A stretch of DNA of 14,014 bases, taken from DASSKK01 sp035690495 (GTDB taxonomy: Bacteria > Actinomycetota > Actinomycetes > Propionibacteriales > Nocardioidaceae). The position numbers and the translations under genes were made by a program. Below the pieces are notes generated by a model. That model was not told the DNA's origin. It saw nothing but the letters and a program-made list of their open reading frames with translations, and did no database searches. Shown here piece by piece: positions 13,930 through 14,014 of the stretch (its first letter is position 1; each line of letters starts with the position of its first letter). The stretch lies in contig DASSKK010000090.1 in assembly GCA_035690495.1 (NCBI GenBank), positions 1 through 14,014 of the forward strand, given 5' to 3'.

Positions 13930-14014
13930 GTGAGCACGTCGCTGCCGGAAGGCAAGTCGTTCGAGATCTCCAAGTGGGAGGTGTGGCAGGCCTATGAGCG
14001 GGTGAAGGCGAACA
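13930..14014 (+). CDS. ltrA: Group II intron-encoded reverse transcriptase/maturase, N-terminus (cut by window end)
   Basis: Only 28 codons are visible. They read STSLPEGKSFEIS and later VWQAYERVKAN, the characteristic start of bacterial LtrA-type intron proteins. The reverse transcriptase motifs should follow past the window. The GTG at 13930 has GGGAGGAG just upstream. The frame is open to the window end. Such proteins splice their intron and copy it into new DNA sites; if the intron 5' half is missing, splicing would fail. Confidence 0.75.
   Translation, partial: MSTSLPEGKSFEISKWEVWQAYERVKAN

Overview
This window looks like a GC-rich actinobacterial chromosome or plasmid segment. The reasons are strong G/C third positions, GGAG-type ribosome sites, frequent GTG starts, and IS3, IS21, IS256 and IS1634-type elements with actinobacterial-looking proteins. 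Genus cannot be fixed from the sequence alone. The window is a catabolic operon embedded in insertion-sequence debris.

Left part (1-4357). The window opens on the 3' end of an IS3-family transposase, whose last 137 bp recur at 215-351. After a transposase-like tail (388-543) and about 390 bases without a recognised gene comes an intact GntR/FCD regulator (931-1569), with a perfect inverted repeat in its promoter region. The half-deleted front of an IS21 element (istA', reverse strand) abuts the regulator's stop codon. An intact IS256-family element (2402-3859) follows, with inverted ends and a perfect 8-bp target duplication. After it lies an IS1634-type transposase remnant with several indels.

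Central part (4358-12342, all reverse strand). Eight tightly packed genes form one apparent operon. In transcription order they are E1 alpha, E1 beta, E2 and E3 of a complete PDH-type 2-oxo acid dehydrogenase complex, a two-cysteine Asp/Glu/hydantoin racemase-superfamily protein, a RidA-family deaminase, a DadA-type D-amino acid dehydrogenase, and an SDR oxidoreductase. Four of the seven junctions are 4-base start/stop overlaps. The simplest reading is an amino acid degradation route: racemise, oxidise the D-form to an imino acid, hydrolyse the imine to the 2-oxo acid, then decarboxylate it to an acyl-CoA with a dedicated dehydrogenase complex. The substrate and the SDR's role are unknown. The GntR/FCD regulator is a plausible controller, because TTGCAT-type half-sites lie both at its own promoter and directly over the ribosome site of the first operon gene.

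Right part (12343-14014). A short leader is followed by a complete IS3-family element (about 12500-13779, reverse strand) with a likely -1 frameshift site. Next comes the start of a group II intron reverse transcriptase (13930 to the window end), whose intron 5' half appears to be missing. The IS3 element is related to the one at the window's left edge, and both point their transposase 3' ends inward, so the catabolic cargo sits between them.
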